Source: Zea mays
Lineage: Eukaryota; Streptophyta; Magnoliopsida; Poales; Poaceae
Direction: 5' to 3'
Assembly (NCBI RefSeq): GCF_902167145.1
Contig: NC_050097.1
Coordinates: 140,765,982 to 140,829,981, forward strand
Length of the DNA stretch: 64,000 bases
The translations under genes were made by a program, and so were the position numbers. Of this stretch, positions 12,670-24,803 are shown in pieces (position 1 is the stretch's first letter; the number at the start of each line of letters is the position of its first letter). The notes under the pieces are model-generated. The model had not been told where the DNA came from and searched no databases. It saw only the letters and a program-made list of their open reading frames with translations.

Positions 12670-13919
12670 ATGGCATGCATATCTTTTATTCATTGCATTC
12701 ATTTAGATTGCAACCTTGCTGACGGAGAGTACGTGCTCATCCTCGAGCAAGGAGCTGTCCAAGAAGAAGCCCAGGAGCTAGCCCAAGAGCCTGCCACCAA
12801 GGATCTCCCCGCAACATCAGCTTTTGAAGGCAAGCCCCGGTTTTATGCATAACCGTTTATATATGCTACTTTACTACACTTAATGTTTGTAGGCTTGTAA
12901 TGTGCACTTAAGTGTAGGAGTTGCTTGAAACCCTTAGTTGCATGAACTCAGGATTCCTATTTGAGATGGATACTAGTATGCTAGGTCGAGTAGCTGCTTT
13001 GCTAATCAGGATCTCGGTAGAAGTCGAGTGATTTTTCTAGCACTAGCGCGAGGTCAGACATTGATTGTATACATCTTGATAACGGGATCTATGATGGTCT
13101 ATGGACTTGGATCCAGGGTGGATTCCTTGTCCATGTGACGGAAATGGATTTAAGGATTAATGTGTGGATACCTGAGTCAAGCGTTTGAAAGTACTAAACA
13201 CATGTCGGGAAATATGTAACCGATAAGCCTAGTACCTCAGTGAAGCCAGGCGCGGACTTTCCTCCTCTCTTGTCCTGAGACTGGGTCTCCCATGGTAGCT
13301 ATGGTGGGTACAAGTGCGGTCACTGCACGGCAGCAGCCGAGGTAAGTGGAGCATTGTATGCTAAGGCGGTGAGCCCTGGCCGCGAACGGGGGATCGATGG
13401 GGACGGTTGACATCTGTGGGGACTGAGTGCCCCTACATGTCGTGTGTTTAGGTTTACCTTGCAAGGCTAAAAACTCAATTTGAATCGTCTGCTTCTCGCA
13501 ACTAATGAGACTGCTTGACCCCTTGTACTGCATTGAGTAAAAAAGTGAAATGATGTTTTACTTGAGATAACATGTTGATTGTACTAAATGATTGTTACCA
13601 TGTATGCTTAGAAAGGAGCAAACCTAGATAAATTAATTATGCTAGAACTGGAAAAGCTAAAACTGCTTTTAGACTCAGCTAGTGCTTTTGGCAAACCAAA
13701 CCCCTGAGCCAAACAACTGCATGGTCTAGAGGTAGAGGAGTAGACTCCTCACACTGTGTAAGTCTAGCTGAGTATTAGTATACTTAGCCTTGCTTGTGGC
13801 ATTTTTTTTCAGGTACACTACAGGATATGGTTGATGGAGTGACTTGGCCTTCCACCCTGCCACCGGGTTGGACGGTTGAGTGGGATGCTGCCTCGGCGGG
13901 AGAGGATCAGGAGGAGTAG
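12670..13919 (+). other. Possible two-exon small ORF inside the chromovirus LTR
   Basis: An open segment begins with ATG at 12670 and ends at the sequence GAAG|GCAAGC, a GC-type 5' splice site (exon end 12829). After 983 bp a strong acceptor, ATTTTTTTTCAG, opens 13813-13919. Joined, the frame continues (…AFEG|TLQDMVDG…) to a stop at 13917-13919, giving about 88 residues with an acidic C-terminus (AGEDQEE). The LARD LTR at 15532-18883 shows the same arrangement. No homology is recognised, and splicing is inferred from sequence only. Confidence 0.35.
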
Positions 13920-14230
13920 GGGCTAGGCCTTACCCTATTCCTCAGTATTCGACGTTATCGATTATCCGCTACATTTTGATTATGAACTTGTTATCTTTTG
14001 TCAAAACTCAGATCCATGTAATAACTCCAGTACTTTAATTTGTGGTTTCATGTTTATTGTATTCTCTCTGTGCCTCACCTTCACGTGAGCTAGTGGTATT
14101 CGATCCTTGGAAAGTGGCTTTATTAGACTAGATCTGAGTGACTGACGGGTTATTCCGATTTAAGTGTGTTGCTGCCTCCAAGGCGTGACTTGAGCACTTA
14201 AGCTAGAATAATTCGGGCGGTTCTGCCACA

Positions 14231-15291
14231 GATTCAACCCCCTTGGATCTTTTCACTCTCCCGCCGATCTTTTCGCTCACCGCGTAGACGTTGTCCCTAG
14301 CCTTACGCGAATCACGACGCTGAGCGCGGATCACAGCGCATGGCACACCGGCGGCGAGAAAGATCTTCATCAATTAATGTTCACTCTAAATGGCTTCATT
14401 GCTTTGCCTGACACACTGATTTTAGGGCATTTCTCTTCGATTTTCATGCAGTGAACTACCAATAGACTGCATCAAAGCTATTGCCCTATATACCAGCTTC
14501 AACTTTGTCATAAGAACCCTAGTCATTTGCTCACTGGATCGACCACAATCTAGCTTCAAAGTTGGAGAATTGTCAATAAAAACTCAGTTTCAGAACCATC
14601 CCCAGTCTGACGGCCAAACTTTGGGGACATTTTACACTAGATTCCATATGGTTTTGGGGCAAGATTACTTAATCAAGTTTGTACAACTATAGTAGATTTA
14701 CAACTTTGTTGTGGTGACCCATAACAAACTCCTCATAGATCAAAAGATATAGAGGCGTAAAGTTGTCCTGTTGACACTGTTTTCAGGGTTTAAGAACAAG
14801 GGTGCTTTTGGATGTTTTTGCAATTTACCCCAATTTTCACCACAAAACATGGAAATCCTTAAACATGAAAGTTGCTTAACCTTTGTTACACTATCAACTT
14901 GATGTATACACTTGTGACTAAAAGTGCATAGAAATTGAAATCACCCAATAGGGCACTATTTAGGGTTTCAGGGTTCCAAATTAGGGATTTGAGTGTTCTA
15001 GGGTACAAGTGGCACTTGAGCTCTCTAAGTTTGACCTTTATTGAACATTTCTACTAACTTGTGGAGATCATCCTTTAGTGCTCATCTCACAAGTCCACAT
15101 GCTTCTAATCCTTAGGGAGAGACACTCCCACCTAGGGTCAAGGGCCTCTTTGACCAAGTCAGATCATCACACATGTTTGTTTTAAAATTTTAGCCTAGTG
15201 AATGCATTTTAGGTGTATCATACATAATGTAATGCCAATGCATATGATGTCATGCCAAAGTTTTAGTTCACGTAACACCAGGGGTGTTACA
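14231..15291 (-). repeat. Chromovirus-type LTR fragment in inverted orientation
   Basis: On the minus strand this begins TGTAACACCCCTGGTGTTAC at 15291, the typical start of a Tekay-type LTR. It runs about 1.06 kb until it meets the end of the plus-strand LTR at 14230. I infer that the plus-strand chromovirus inserted into this older, minus-oriented element, whose remainder lies left of the window. No coding sequence is seen. Confidence 0.55.
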
Positions 15292-16305
15292 CAAAGTGCC
15301 TCCAATATAGACACTCGGCAAAGGACCCTTTGCCGAGTGTCTTCTTTGGACACTTGGCAAAGCTTATTTGTATTTTTTTCTTTATACCCTCAACTTTTTT
15401 CTACTGTGTTCCTGCAATATATAGACCTACATATTCAATTTTGACATATTTCTCAAAGTGTTTGCTATATCTGTTGGATTTAATTCATTTAATTGAATTT
15501 CTTTGGATAATTCAAATTTAAACTGCAAGTCTGTAATACCCAACTTGCAATTTGTGGAAGATAGCCTAAGAGGAGAAATGATATTCCTTTGTATATTTGT
15601 GTGTTGTCCATATTTATCATCTCATGAGAACATCACAGGAGAACAAATAAATAAATAATAAAAAGATATACTATTAAATCATGTGACATGCTGGAGTTTA
15701 TTGTTTGTGCATTTAATGAAAGAGTAATGCCACTAATAGAAATAAATTAGTGGCAAAAGCAAGGATTTAATACCTAATTTGAGAGTTCGAAAAAGAGAAA
15801 ATATATAAAATATAAAGAAAGTTTATGTGTATTTCCAAAATTAGTACCTTAAGGTCACAATATAACTTGAAGATAAAGTTTGTCACAAGATTTGAATGTA
15901 AATTTGAATTATAGAAATTGAAAAAAGGAGAAAAAGAAAACAGAAAAAGAGAAAGAAGCTTACCTGGGCTCACTGGTGGCTATTCGGCCCACCAGGGGAT
16001 TTCCCTGCGCGCGGCCCAAACTGACCGTGGGTGGCGCGCTGACACCACGGACCCGCTGTCCATGTCCACACCGCATCTCGCGTTCCCGTGTATCGCTGTC
16101 GTATGGACCCAAATCGTCAGTCGCACGCGCTGGCCGCTTGTCCGACGCTCGGTACCGCGATGTCTCACCGTGGTGTGGGCCCGCGTCATCAGATATCTCT
16201 TCCCCGCTTTCCTCGCGTCGGTAACGAAGCCGCCGAGCTACTCGCCGAACTCCGCGCGCTAGCTCCGGAGTCCGTTGGGATGGGTTCGCCGGTGCGGGCT
16301 TGGGA

Positions 16306-16312
16306 TATAAAT
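16306..16312 (+). promoter_or_regulatory. TATA box in LARD 5' LTR
   Basis: TATAAAT in the context CTTGGGATATAAATCTCCCC, repeated exactly in the 3' LTR at 20961-20967. Likely start region of the element's transcript. Confidence 0.6.
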
Positions 16313-17546
16313 CTCCCCTTCCGTGTCCTTGGCAACTGGATTCAAGCCATATCCGAGCATCATTACATTTGCCACCGCTGTTGCGTGAGGGAGCAGAGTG
16401 GGGAGTTTCCGCCGCCGGAGATTTCACCTTCGCCGCAGCTCGAAGCTCAAACCCGTGGGCTTATGTGTTGCACCGGGCCGCGGGGAAAACATTGGTGACC
16501 TCAGTGGGCGGGATTGGCATCCAGGGACCCCTGGATTTGCCACCGGAGCCATTGACTCGCGGTGGAGCCACCCCTCGTCGTGGACAGTGCGACTGCGCGC
16601 CCGATTCTCGGTAATAGTTGCTTGCCCGAACTCGTGTTCATCACCGCATGGTGTAGGATCCACTCGATTGAAGTTTTAGGCATCAGAGCTATGGTGTAGC
16701 CTCTCTGGCAATGGCGCCGCCGCGCGCCGTGGCTGATCCGCCGCCTTCTGGTGTATCGCGAGGGAAGGATAGATGGTGGCCGTTGATTTGATCACCGGTG
16801 GCTGAGATTAGGTTTGGGAGGGTTGGATCTCGGCTGTTGATCCGGTAACCGATGGTGAAGATTAGACGACAGTAACGTTTCGGCCTACGAGAGTCGTGAG
16901 CCATTGATCGTGCATCGGACGTCCCTGATTAGAAGTTAGGATAACGTTTCACGCGCGGGATCGGATCCGTTAGACTTAGATCGTACGGTCGAGGGTGAGC
17001 GTGGAATAGTTGCGCGCCTAGATCTAATCTGGCGCGTCCGTTTTGGATTGAACGGCTGAAATTAGAGGATACCCCTTCAGCCCTGGAGTTTTATTAAAGA
17101 GCCTCTGAAATTTTAGAATATCAACCCGCCATCCTTTGGCGCTGTGTCCTGTGTCTGCGGATTATTCCCCCGAAGCCCCTGAACTTTTCGGTAATTGAGG
17201 CCCGATCCAGAACTGTTTTAAATCGATTAAATGAATTAGAAATAGGATTTTTAATGTGAAAATATATGCTACAACCTTGTTAATTCATAGAAAATTCATA
17301 CTTGCTCCAAATTACTTCATTCCAGTTTCTAAAATTTTGTAATTTCATTCTCTATCACCTAGAGCCTCTGTTTTGTCATGAAAACAGTAAGAAATTTAAT
17401 TCCTCACTTAATCTATTTTAAACACATAAAACCTTTGAAAATCCATAACTTAAAATCTATAACTCCAAAAATTATGATTCCTGTTCCTAGGATTTTATTT
17501 TAATATGTAGAATATTGCTGTGTATTTTGTTCACATGCTTGGTGTG

Positions 17547-18729
17547 ATGTTAATTTTCCCCTGTATATTGTGCTTGTTTGTATTGTGGCGAGTAGAAGAG
17601 CCCGTTGCCGAGGATCCTGGTGACCAGCAGATAGAAGTAGCTGAGCATGAGCTTATTGAAGGCAAGTTGTGCCCTTGACCACTTTTTACCCAATAATGTT
17701 CTTTAATATCATTTATTCATGCATAGGTTAATTTTGATGGGACCCAATAGGTTACCCTATATTGTTTATCTCATTACCTTGTTTACCCCTGAATCACTTG
17801 GGTAGTTTGCTATTGCTTTACATGGATTTGGGATAATTATTTATCATATCTATGTTCCAGTTATTTTGTTATCCTATTTATGTTCATGTCAAGATCATTA
17901 ATGTTAATTGGAACATAGAGCTTAACTTGAGAAACACGTGCCACCACAAGGGTTTATGGGCGCCCTTGGCTGATTAATTAGGAAAGCTAGTGGAGGACTA
18001 CCTTACCCGAAAGGGGCAAGGGCAGTAGGGGAGTGGTCAGTGTAGGGAGGTCCTTGGTTGATTTTGCTGCGATGGCGGTCAGGCAAGAACCCTGCATTGG
18101 AGCTTCCTATAAACTGTAGCGGGTTTTCTGAAGCTAGTGGAACTTTGTAAAGGCCTCGTAGTGTTACCCTGCCTCGCCTCCTCAATAGAGGTGTATGGGA
18201 AGTCGCGATCCCTTGGCAGATGGGTAACATGACTTGTGGGTAAAGGGTACCACCTCTGCAGAGTGTAAAACTGGTATACTAGCCGAGCTCACGGTCATGA
18301 GTAGCTCAGGACTCTCTGATGATTAATTTATGGAACTAAATTCAATTTGTCATATGCATTGCATCGCAGGTGATGATGTTACTTTTGTTCTACTACTTAA
18401 TTGGGTTGGTATTTACTTATACTTAGTAACTGCTAATAAAATTTTGACCAACTTTAAAAGCAATGCTCAGCTCTAACCATCCTCTTTGGTAAGCCTTACA
18501 CTTCACGTGAGCTCCCACCTTTGGCGAGTTCATGCACATTATTCCCCACAACTTGTTGAGCGATGAACGTATGTGAGCTCACTCTTGCTGTCTCACACCC
18601 CCCACAGGTCAAGAACAGGTACCACAGGATGAGGCGCATGGAGGATGCTCTGACGAGTTCGTGAGAGGTCTAGGTCGTCGTCTCCCAGTCAACTTTGGGT
18701 TGCTGGACCGTTGTCTCCTTATAATGTAA
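17547..18729 (+). other. Possible two-exon small ORF inside the LARD 5' LTR
   Basis: An ATG at 17547 opens a frame with a hydrophobic start (MLIFPCILCLFVLW) and an acidic body (VEEPVAEDPGD). It reaches TTGAAG|GCAAGT, a perfect GC-AG type donor (exon end 17661). The acceptor CCCCCCACAG precedes 18608, and the frame continues (…LIEG|QEQVPQDEA…) to a stop at 18727-18729, about 78 residues. The 3' LTR copy keeps both open segments and both splice motifs. The intron (946 bp) is close in size to the equivalent one in the 9574-14230 LTR (983 bp). Confidence 0.35.
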
Positions 18730-18883
18730 TTATTTATTTATTTTGTACAGAACTCCTATTATATAGTAAAAATGTGACATTCGATCCTGTGCCATGATTC
18801 ATCATATGTGTGAGACTTGGTCCCAGCATACCTGGTGATTATGTTCGCCCCGGGTCTTGGTGCCCTGAAACCCTGGTGTGACA

Positions 18884-20185
18884 GAAGTGGTATTAGAGGA
18901 ATGTTGACTGTAGGTCGAAACCTAGATAGAACTGGACAATCATTACTTACTTACCTTTGCTACTCTGATTCTTTCTAAACTTATCTTAATATTTTCTCAT
19001 CTATTTCCGCTTTACTCTGATTATTCTTACCTTTTCCTTCTAAAGACAAATGTGGATTTCACACTTTGAAATCCTGTGTCTAAAGTGACTTTAGGACTAG
19101 GAGACCTACTCTTAGGAACAAAAATAAAACTATTTTTGTAGGTATCTATACGCTTGAATGTTTGTTCTTATGATACTTGTTTGATTTGGATCTTTGATTG
19201 AGTGTGATGGGTTATGGAGTAATGTCCACAATTACATCTGCATATACATATAGACATAAATAGAATTTATAAGATAACTAAACAACTTAGATTATCCTCC
19301 ATTAAAGTGTATCTATTTTATATAGATCCCTCATACCTTAAAAGACTCTCTCTTATCTTAATTGGTCCATCATATCTTAAAAGATACCCTCTTACCTTAA
19401 TAAATTCGTCCCATCTCGAAAAGATTTTCATCTTATCCCAATAGATCTAACTAATCTCAAAAGATTCTATCTTATCCTTATAAATTCATCTTATCCTAAC
19501 CACTTTACTCATCCCACCATGGTCATGATCTAATCCAAGTTAATTAGATCTGATCTAGGCTCAACTAGTAATACCCATCTAACCTAGATCTGATCTAATG
19601 TGATAGATCAATCTAACATAACAAAGGCTAACCATAAGTGGAGCTAATCGAATGTGGCTTACTTAAATATGTTAGTTAATATTGGTGAAATAGAATAGAC
19701 TCTACTCCTATAAACATGTTTTAACCTAGATTTGTACCTTAGACCAACACGGCTATGCATTCCTAATAGGTTACATAATCCATCTATTCTAACCTATTGA
19801 TAAAAAAGATTTTGACCTACCCATATACCCCAGCTATCTTAACTATATCTCCCTATCTCGGATGATCACACCAAGACCGAAGGAAAGAAGAAGGTCAACC
19901 TCAACAAGGAAGGATATGAGTAAGATCGGATCTTCAGATGAATCAAGATTCACCATCCGGGATGGAATCTTTCTTTGCACTAAGCTTTTCTTATCCCAAC
20001 CTTCTCTAAAACTTACCTACTACCCAAAACATAGGAAGTATTCATGCATTCCTAGTCACCTGCTAATCAATGTTAAAGAAAAAGAGCAACAACTTTTGAT
20101 TTTACAACCTATTGGAGAAAAACCTATATACATCCTTTTTCTTTGTAATCTCGAGGACGAGATTATTTTTAAGGGGGGTAGGATT
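18884..20185 (+). other. Internal region of the LARD-like element
   Basis: Holds the primer binding site (18887-18898, TGGTATTAGAGG versus TGGTATCAGAGC expected for initiator Met tRNA), a leader, and AT-rich sequence. About four degenerate copies of a roughly 48 bp unit (motifs CTTAAAAGA and TTATCTTAAT) lie at about 19330-19500. The end carries CTCGAGGACGAGATT and a polypurine tract AAGGGGGGTAGG (20171-20182). An open frame at 19862-20218 runs into the LTR and matches nothing I recognise, so I do not call it. Confidence 0.85.
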
Positions 20186-23100
20186 TGTAATACCCAACTT
20201 GCAATTTGTGGAAGATAGCCTAAGAGGAGAAATGATATTCCTTTGTATATATGTGTGTTGTCCATATTTATCATCTCATGAGAACATCACAGGAGAACAA
20301 ATAAATAAATAATAAAAAGATATACTATTAAATCATGTGACATGCTGGAGTTTATTGTTTGTGCATTTAATGAAAGAGTAATGCCACTAATAGAAATAAA
20401 TTAGTGGCAAAAGCAAGGATTTAATACCTAATTTGAGAGTTCGAAAAAGAGAAAATATATAAAATATAAAGAAAGTTTATGTGTATTTCCAAAATTAGTA
20501 CCTTAAGGTCACAATATAACTTGAAGATAAAGTTTGTCACAAGATTTGAATGTAAATTTGAATTCTAGAAATTGAAAAAAAGGAGAAAAAGAAAACAGAA
20601 AAAGAGAAAGAAGCTTACCTGGGCTCACTGGTGGCTATTCGACCCACCAGGGGATTTCCCTGCGCGCGGCCCAAACTGACCGTGGGTGGCGCGCTGACAC
20701 CACGGGCCCGCTGTCCATGTTCACACCGCATCTCGCGTTCCCGTGTATCGCTGTCGTATGGACCCAAATCGTCAGTCGCACGCGCTGGCCGCTTGTCCGG
20801 CGCTCGGTACCGCGATGTCTCACCGTGGTGTGGGCCCATGTCATCAGATATCTCTTCCCCGCTTTCCTCGCGTCGGTAACGAAGCCGCCGAGCTACTCGT
20901 CGAACTCCGCGCGCCAGCTCCGGAGTCCGTTGGGATGGGTTCGCCGGTGCGGGCTTGGGATATAAATCTCCCCTTCCGTGTCCTTGGCAACTGGATTCAA
21001 GCCATATCCGAGCACCATTACATTTGCCACCGCTGTTGCGTGAGGGAGCAGAGTGGGGAGTTTCCACCGCCGGAGATTTCACCTTCGCCGCGGCTCGAAG
21101 CTCAAACCCGTGGGCTTATGTGTTTCACCGGGCCGCGAGGAAAACATTGGTGACCTCAGTGGGCGGGATTGGCATCCAGGGACCCCTGGATTTGCCACCG
21201 GAGCCATTGACTCGCGGTGGAGCCACCCCTCATCGTGGACAGTGCGACTGCGCGCCCGATTCTCGGTAATAGTTGCTTGCCCGAACTCGTGTTCATCACA
21301 GCATGGTGTAGGATCCACTCGATTGAAGTTTTAGGCATCGGAGCTATGGTGTAGCCTCTCTGGCAATGGCGCCGCCGCGCGCCGTGGCTGATCCGCCGCC
21401 TTCTGGTGTATCGCGAGGGAAGGATAGATGGTGGCCGTTGATTTGATCACCGGTGGCTGAGATTAGGTCTGGGAGGGTTGGATCTCGGCTGTTGATCCGT
21501 TAACCGATGGTGAAGATTAGACGACAGTAACGTTTCGGCCTACGAGAGTCGTGAGCCATTGATCGTGCATCGGACGTCCCTGATTAGAAGTTAGGATAAC
21601 GTTTCACGCGCGGGATCAGATCCGTTAGATTTAGATCGTACGGTCGAGGGTGAGCGTGGAATAGTTGTGCGCCTAGATCTAATCTGGCGCGTCCGTTTTG
21701 GATTGAACGGCTGAAATTAGAGGATACCCCTTCAGCCCTGGAGTTTTATTAAAGAGCCCCTAAAATTTTAGAATATCAACCCGCCATCCTTTGGCGCTGT
21801 GTCCTGTGTCTGCGGATTATTCCCCCGAAGCCCCTGTACTTTTCGGTAATTGAGGCCCGATCCAGAACTGTTTTAAATCGATTAAATGAATTAGAAATAG
21901 GATTTTTAATGTGAAAATATATGCTAGAACCTTGTTAATTCATAGAAAATTCATACTTGCTCCAAATTACTTCATTCCAGTTTCTAAAATTTTGTAATTT
22001 CATTCTCTATCACCTAGAGCCTCTGTTTTGTCATGAAAACAGTAAGAAATTTAATTCCTCACTTAATCTATTTTAAACACATAAAACCTTTTAAAATCCA
22101 TAACTTAAAATCTATAACTCCAAAAATTATGATTCCTATTCCTAGGATTTTATTTTAATATGTAGAATATTGCTGTGTATTTTGTTCACATGCTTGGTGT
22201 GATGTTAATTTTCCCCTGTATATTGTGCTTGTTTGTATTGTGGCGAGTAGAAGAGCCCGTTGCCGATGATCCTGGTGACCAGCAGATAGAAGTAGTTGAG
22301 CATGAGCTTATTGAAGGCAAGTTGTGCCCTTGACCACTTTTTACCCAATAATGTTCTTTAATATCATTTATTCATGCATAGGTTAATTTTGATGGGACCC
22401 AATAGGTTACCCTATATTGTTTATCTCATTACCTTGTTTACCCCTAAATCACTTGGGTAGTTTGCTATTGCTTTACATGGATTTGGGATAATTATTTATC
22501 ATATCTATGTTCCAGTTATTTTGTTATCCTATTTATGTTCATGTCAAGATCATTAATGTTAATTGGAACATAGAGCTTAACTTGAGAAACACGTGCGACC
22601 ACAAGGGTTTATGGACGCCCTTGGCTGATTAATTAGGAAAGCTAGTGGAGGACTACCTTACCCGAAAGGGGCAAGGGCAGTAGGGGAGTGGTCAGTGTAG
22701 GGAGGTCCTTGGTTGATTTTGCTGCGATGGCGGTCAGGCAAGAACCCTGCATTGGAGCTTCCTATAAACTGTAGCGGGTTTTCTAAAGCTAGTGGAACTT
22801 TGTAAAGGTCTCGTAGTGTTACCCTGCCTCGCCTCCTCAATAGAGGTGTATGGGAAGTCGCGATCCCTTGGCAGATGGGTAACATGACTTGTGGGTAAAG
22901 GGTACCACCTCTGCAGAGTGTAAAACTGGTATACTAGCCGAGCTCACGGTCATGAGTAGCTCAGGACTCTCTGATGATTAATTTATGGAACTAAATTCAA
23001 TTTGTCATATGCATTGCATCGCAGGTGATGATGTTACTTTTGTTCTACTACTTAATTGGGTTGGTATTTACTTATACTTAGTAACTGCTAATAAAATTTT

Positions 23101-23539
23101 GACCAACTTTAAAAGCAATGCTCAGCTCTAACCATCCTCTTTGGTAAGCCTTACACTCCACGTGAGCTCCCACCTTTGGCGAGTTCATGCACATTATTCC
23201 CCACAACTTGTTGAGCGATGAACGTATGTGAGCTCACTCTTGCTGTCTCACACCCCCCACAGGTCAAGAACAGGTACCACAGGATGAGGCGCATGGAGGA
23301 TGCTCTGACGAGTTCGTGAGAGGTCTAGGTCGTCGTCTCCCAGTCAACTTTGGGTTGCTGGACCGTTGTCTCCTTATAATGTAATTATTTATTTATTTTG
23401 TACAGAACTCCTATTATATAGTAAAGATGTGACATTCGATCCTGTGCCATGATTCATCATATGTGTGAGACTTGGTCCCAGCATACCTGGTGATTATGTT
23501 CGCCCCCGGGTCTTGGTGCCCCGAAACCCGGGTGTGACA
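20186..23539 (+). repeat. 3' LTR of the LARD-like element
   Basis: Begins TGTAATACCC directly after the polypurine tract and ends CCGGGTGTGACA, followed by the TSD AAGTC. Nearly identical to 15532-18883. TATA box at 20961-20967. The spliced-ORF motifs are conserved (donor after 22316, acceptor before 23263). Confidence 0.95.
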
Positions 23540-24579
23540 AAGTCACTCGGAAAATGGAAGACATTGAATGCAAAAAATGATATTCATGCTATTGAGCACA
23601 TGTTTCGGCCTAAATCAGGAACATGCCAGAATTTTCGAACACCATGTTCACGAAATATGACAGTGAACTTGCAATCCAGTTGTTTTAAAATTGTATAAAC
23701 TACAAAACAAACCCCCCTATAGCAACGTATACCTGGCAACGTATAGTTATATGCGTTGGAAGTGATTAGGTTCCAACACTTGTTATGTGTTGCAACCTAT
23801 ATCCGTTGAATTACAATGATACTGGCAACGTTTAACATGTGTTGCAAACCATATGCGTAGAGTAAATACGATCATAGCAACATTTGCCATGTATGCGTAG
23901 AGTAACTAGAATGCTTGTAATGTTTACATGCGTTGCAAACCGTGTCTGTAGATTAATTTTGGTACTTAAGCAATTTTACAACTATGACTTTTATTTTTTA
24001 ACTAAAACATAGTAGTTGGGGATGCTAATTGCGCAAAAACTATATAAAGTGAGGATTTGAACAACAATACAAAGTCTTTTACTCCACTTCGTATCGTTTT
24101 ATTTGTTAAAATATTTATTTTATCTTATTTCTCACTGTGTTGCACTTATTAAAATATTTATTATATCTCTATTTATTTGTCAAAACATGCGAAATATGCT
24201 TTCCACGACTAAAATATTTGTTATATTACCTTTTATTAAAAAGAACTTGGGATTTAGATTTCTAAAGCGATTTAGCGCCTGTTCCACAAGCATCTATCTA
24301 CGCGTGTGGCATCGACGGTCATGGACATGTGCTTTCGTCTAGGGCGCTCAACGTCGGGTCCCATCTGTGCAGGCCACGCCACTCCAGCCAATTCCTCACC
24401 GCGCCGCCAGCTTCACCTCTCCCCTTCCCCTGCGGTCTCACCGCCACCCCACCGGCTTCCTCACCTAGCGTCGCCCTCCTGTCAGTTTCCCCCATGACTC
24501 AACTCCACCACTTGTAGAACAAAGGTAGGGTTTGCTTCCCCCTGCCCTCCTCACGCTCTCCTGCCGAGACCTCTGTCTC

Positions 24580-24803
24580 CACCAAGCTTGGTCGTGCCGC
24601 CTCCAACGGCGTCGCCGCCACTGCGACTGGGGGCAACTCATATGTCAACCAGTGGAATGGGTGGCCCACACGAACGGCACTTCGAGATCCTCGAGAAGCG
24701 TCGTGCGCTCCCTGTATGGCAGCAGAAGGAGTTTCTTCACTCCCTCTACGACAACCAGACCCTCATCCTCCCCGGTGAAACTGGAAGCTGAAAGACAGCT
24801 CAG
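24580..24803 (+). pseudogene. Captured first exon of a DEAH-box RNA helicase (Prp43/DHX15-like)
   Basis: Encodes KLGRAASNGVAATATGGN and VNQWNGWP in one frame, then after a frameshift near 24665 FEILEKRRALPVWQQKEF, DNQTLILPGETGS, stop, KTAQ. This is the N-terminal part of plant spliceosomal DEAH helicases up to the Walker A motif (normally GETGSGKT). Here the second Gly codon of GSGKT is TGA. The exon ends CAG|GTATTG, at the expected intron position after the Walker A region. The frameshift and the stop in the ATP-binding loop make it non-functional. It lies inside the CACTA element, consistent with transduplication. Confidence 0.85.

Larger units (their letters stand above)
3559..14230 (+). 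mobile_element. Tekay-type chromovirus (Ty3/gypsy), 5' end missing from window
   Basis: The order of parts is an extra ORF (3722-4648), gag with a CCHC knuckle, protease, reverse transcriptase, RNase H, integrase and a chromodomain-like tail (to 9323). Then come a polypurine tract and a long 3' LTR (9574-14230). The 5' LTR is not present, because the minus-strand element ending at 3558 is inserted upstream. Protein content and the chromodomain-like C-terminus place it in the chromovirus branch, most like Tekay/Del or RIRE3-type elements of grasses. It carries many stops and at least three frameshifts in gag-pol, so it cannot be autonomous. Confidence 0.85.
9574..14230 (+). repeat. 3' LTR of the chromovirus (about 4.66 kb)
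   Basis: It starts TCTAACACCCAGG (expected TGTAACACCC, one base changed) right after the polypurine tract. It appears to end GGTTCTGCCACA at 14230. Inside are a GC-rich 5' third with a TATA box at 10443-10449, an AT-rich middle, and two open segments (12670-12829 and 13813-13919) that could form a spliced small ORF. The end is inferred from the LTR-like CA terminus and from the change to inverted LTR sequence at 14231. No second LTR is available for confirmation. Confidence 0.65.
15532..18883 (+). repeat. 5' LTR of the LARD-like element
   Basis: Begins TGTAATACCCAAC and ends CCTGGTGTGACA. TATA box at 16306-16312. A GC-rich block (15960-16690) shows overlapping open frames on both strands; I do not count them as genes. 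Two segments, 17547-17661 and 18608-18729, could form a spliced small ORF. Confidence 0.95.
15532..23539 (+). mobile_element. Non-autonomous LTR retrotransposon (LARD-like), complete, TSD AAGTC
   Basis: Two LTRs of 3,352 and 3,354 bp flank only about 1.3 kb of internal sequence that has no gag or pol. Target-site duplications AAGTC are exact at 15527-15531 and 23540-23544. The primer binding site TGGTATTAGAGG follows the first LTR, and a polypurine tract precedes the second. Long LTRs, an initiator-Met primer site and the CTCGAGGACGAGATT block before the polypurine tract are Tekay-like, so it is probably a deletion derivative mobilised by a Tekay-type partner. By eye I count about 40 substitutions and 2 indels between the LTRs (about 1.2%), which points to a fairly recent insertion. 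Confidence 0.95.

Noticed and set aside
14600..14640. Short integrase-like string HPQSDGQT in the inverted LTR fragment
   Set aside because: No flanking integrase sequence in the same frame; the surrounding 1 kb behaves as LTR. Probably chance.
15960..16690. Overlapping open frames on both strands in the LARD LTR (repeated at 20615-21340)
   Set aside because: GC-rich LTR sequence open in many frames, no start context, no recognisable domain; likely composition.
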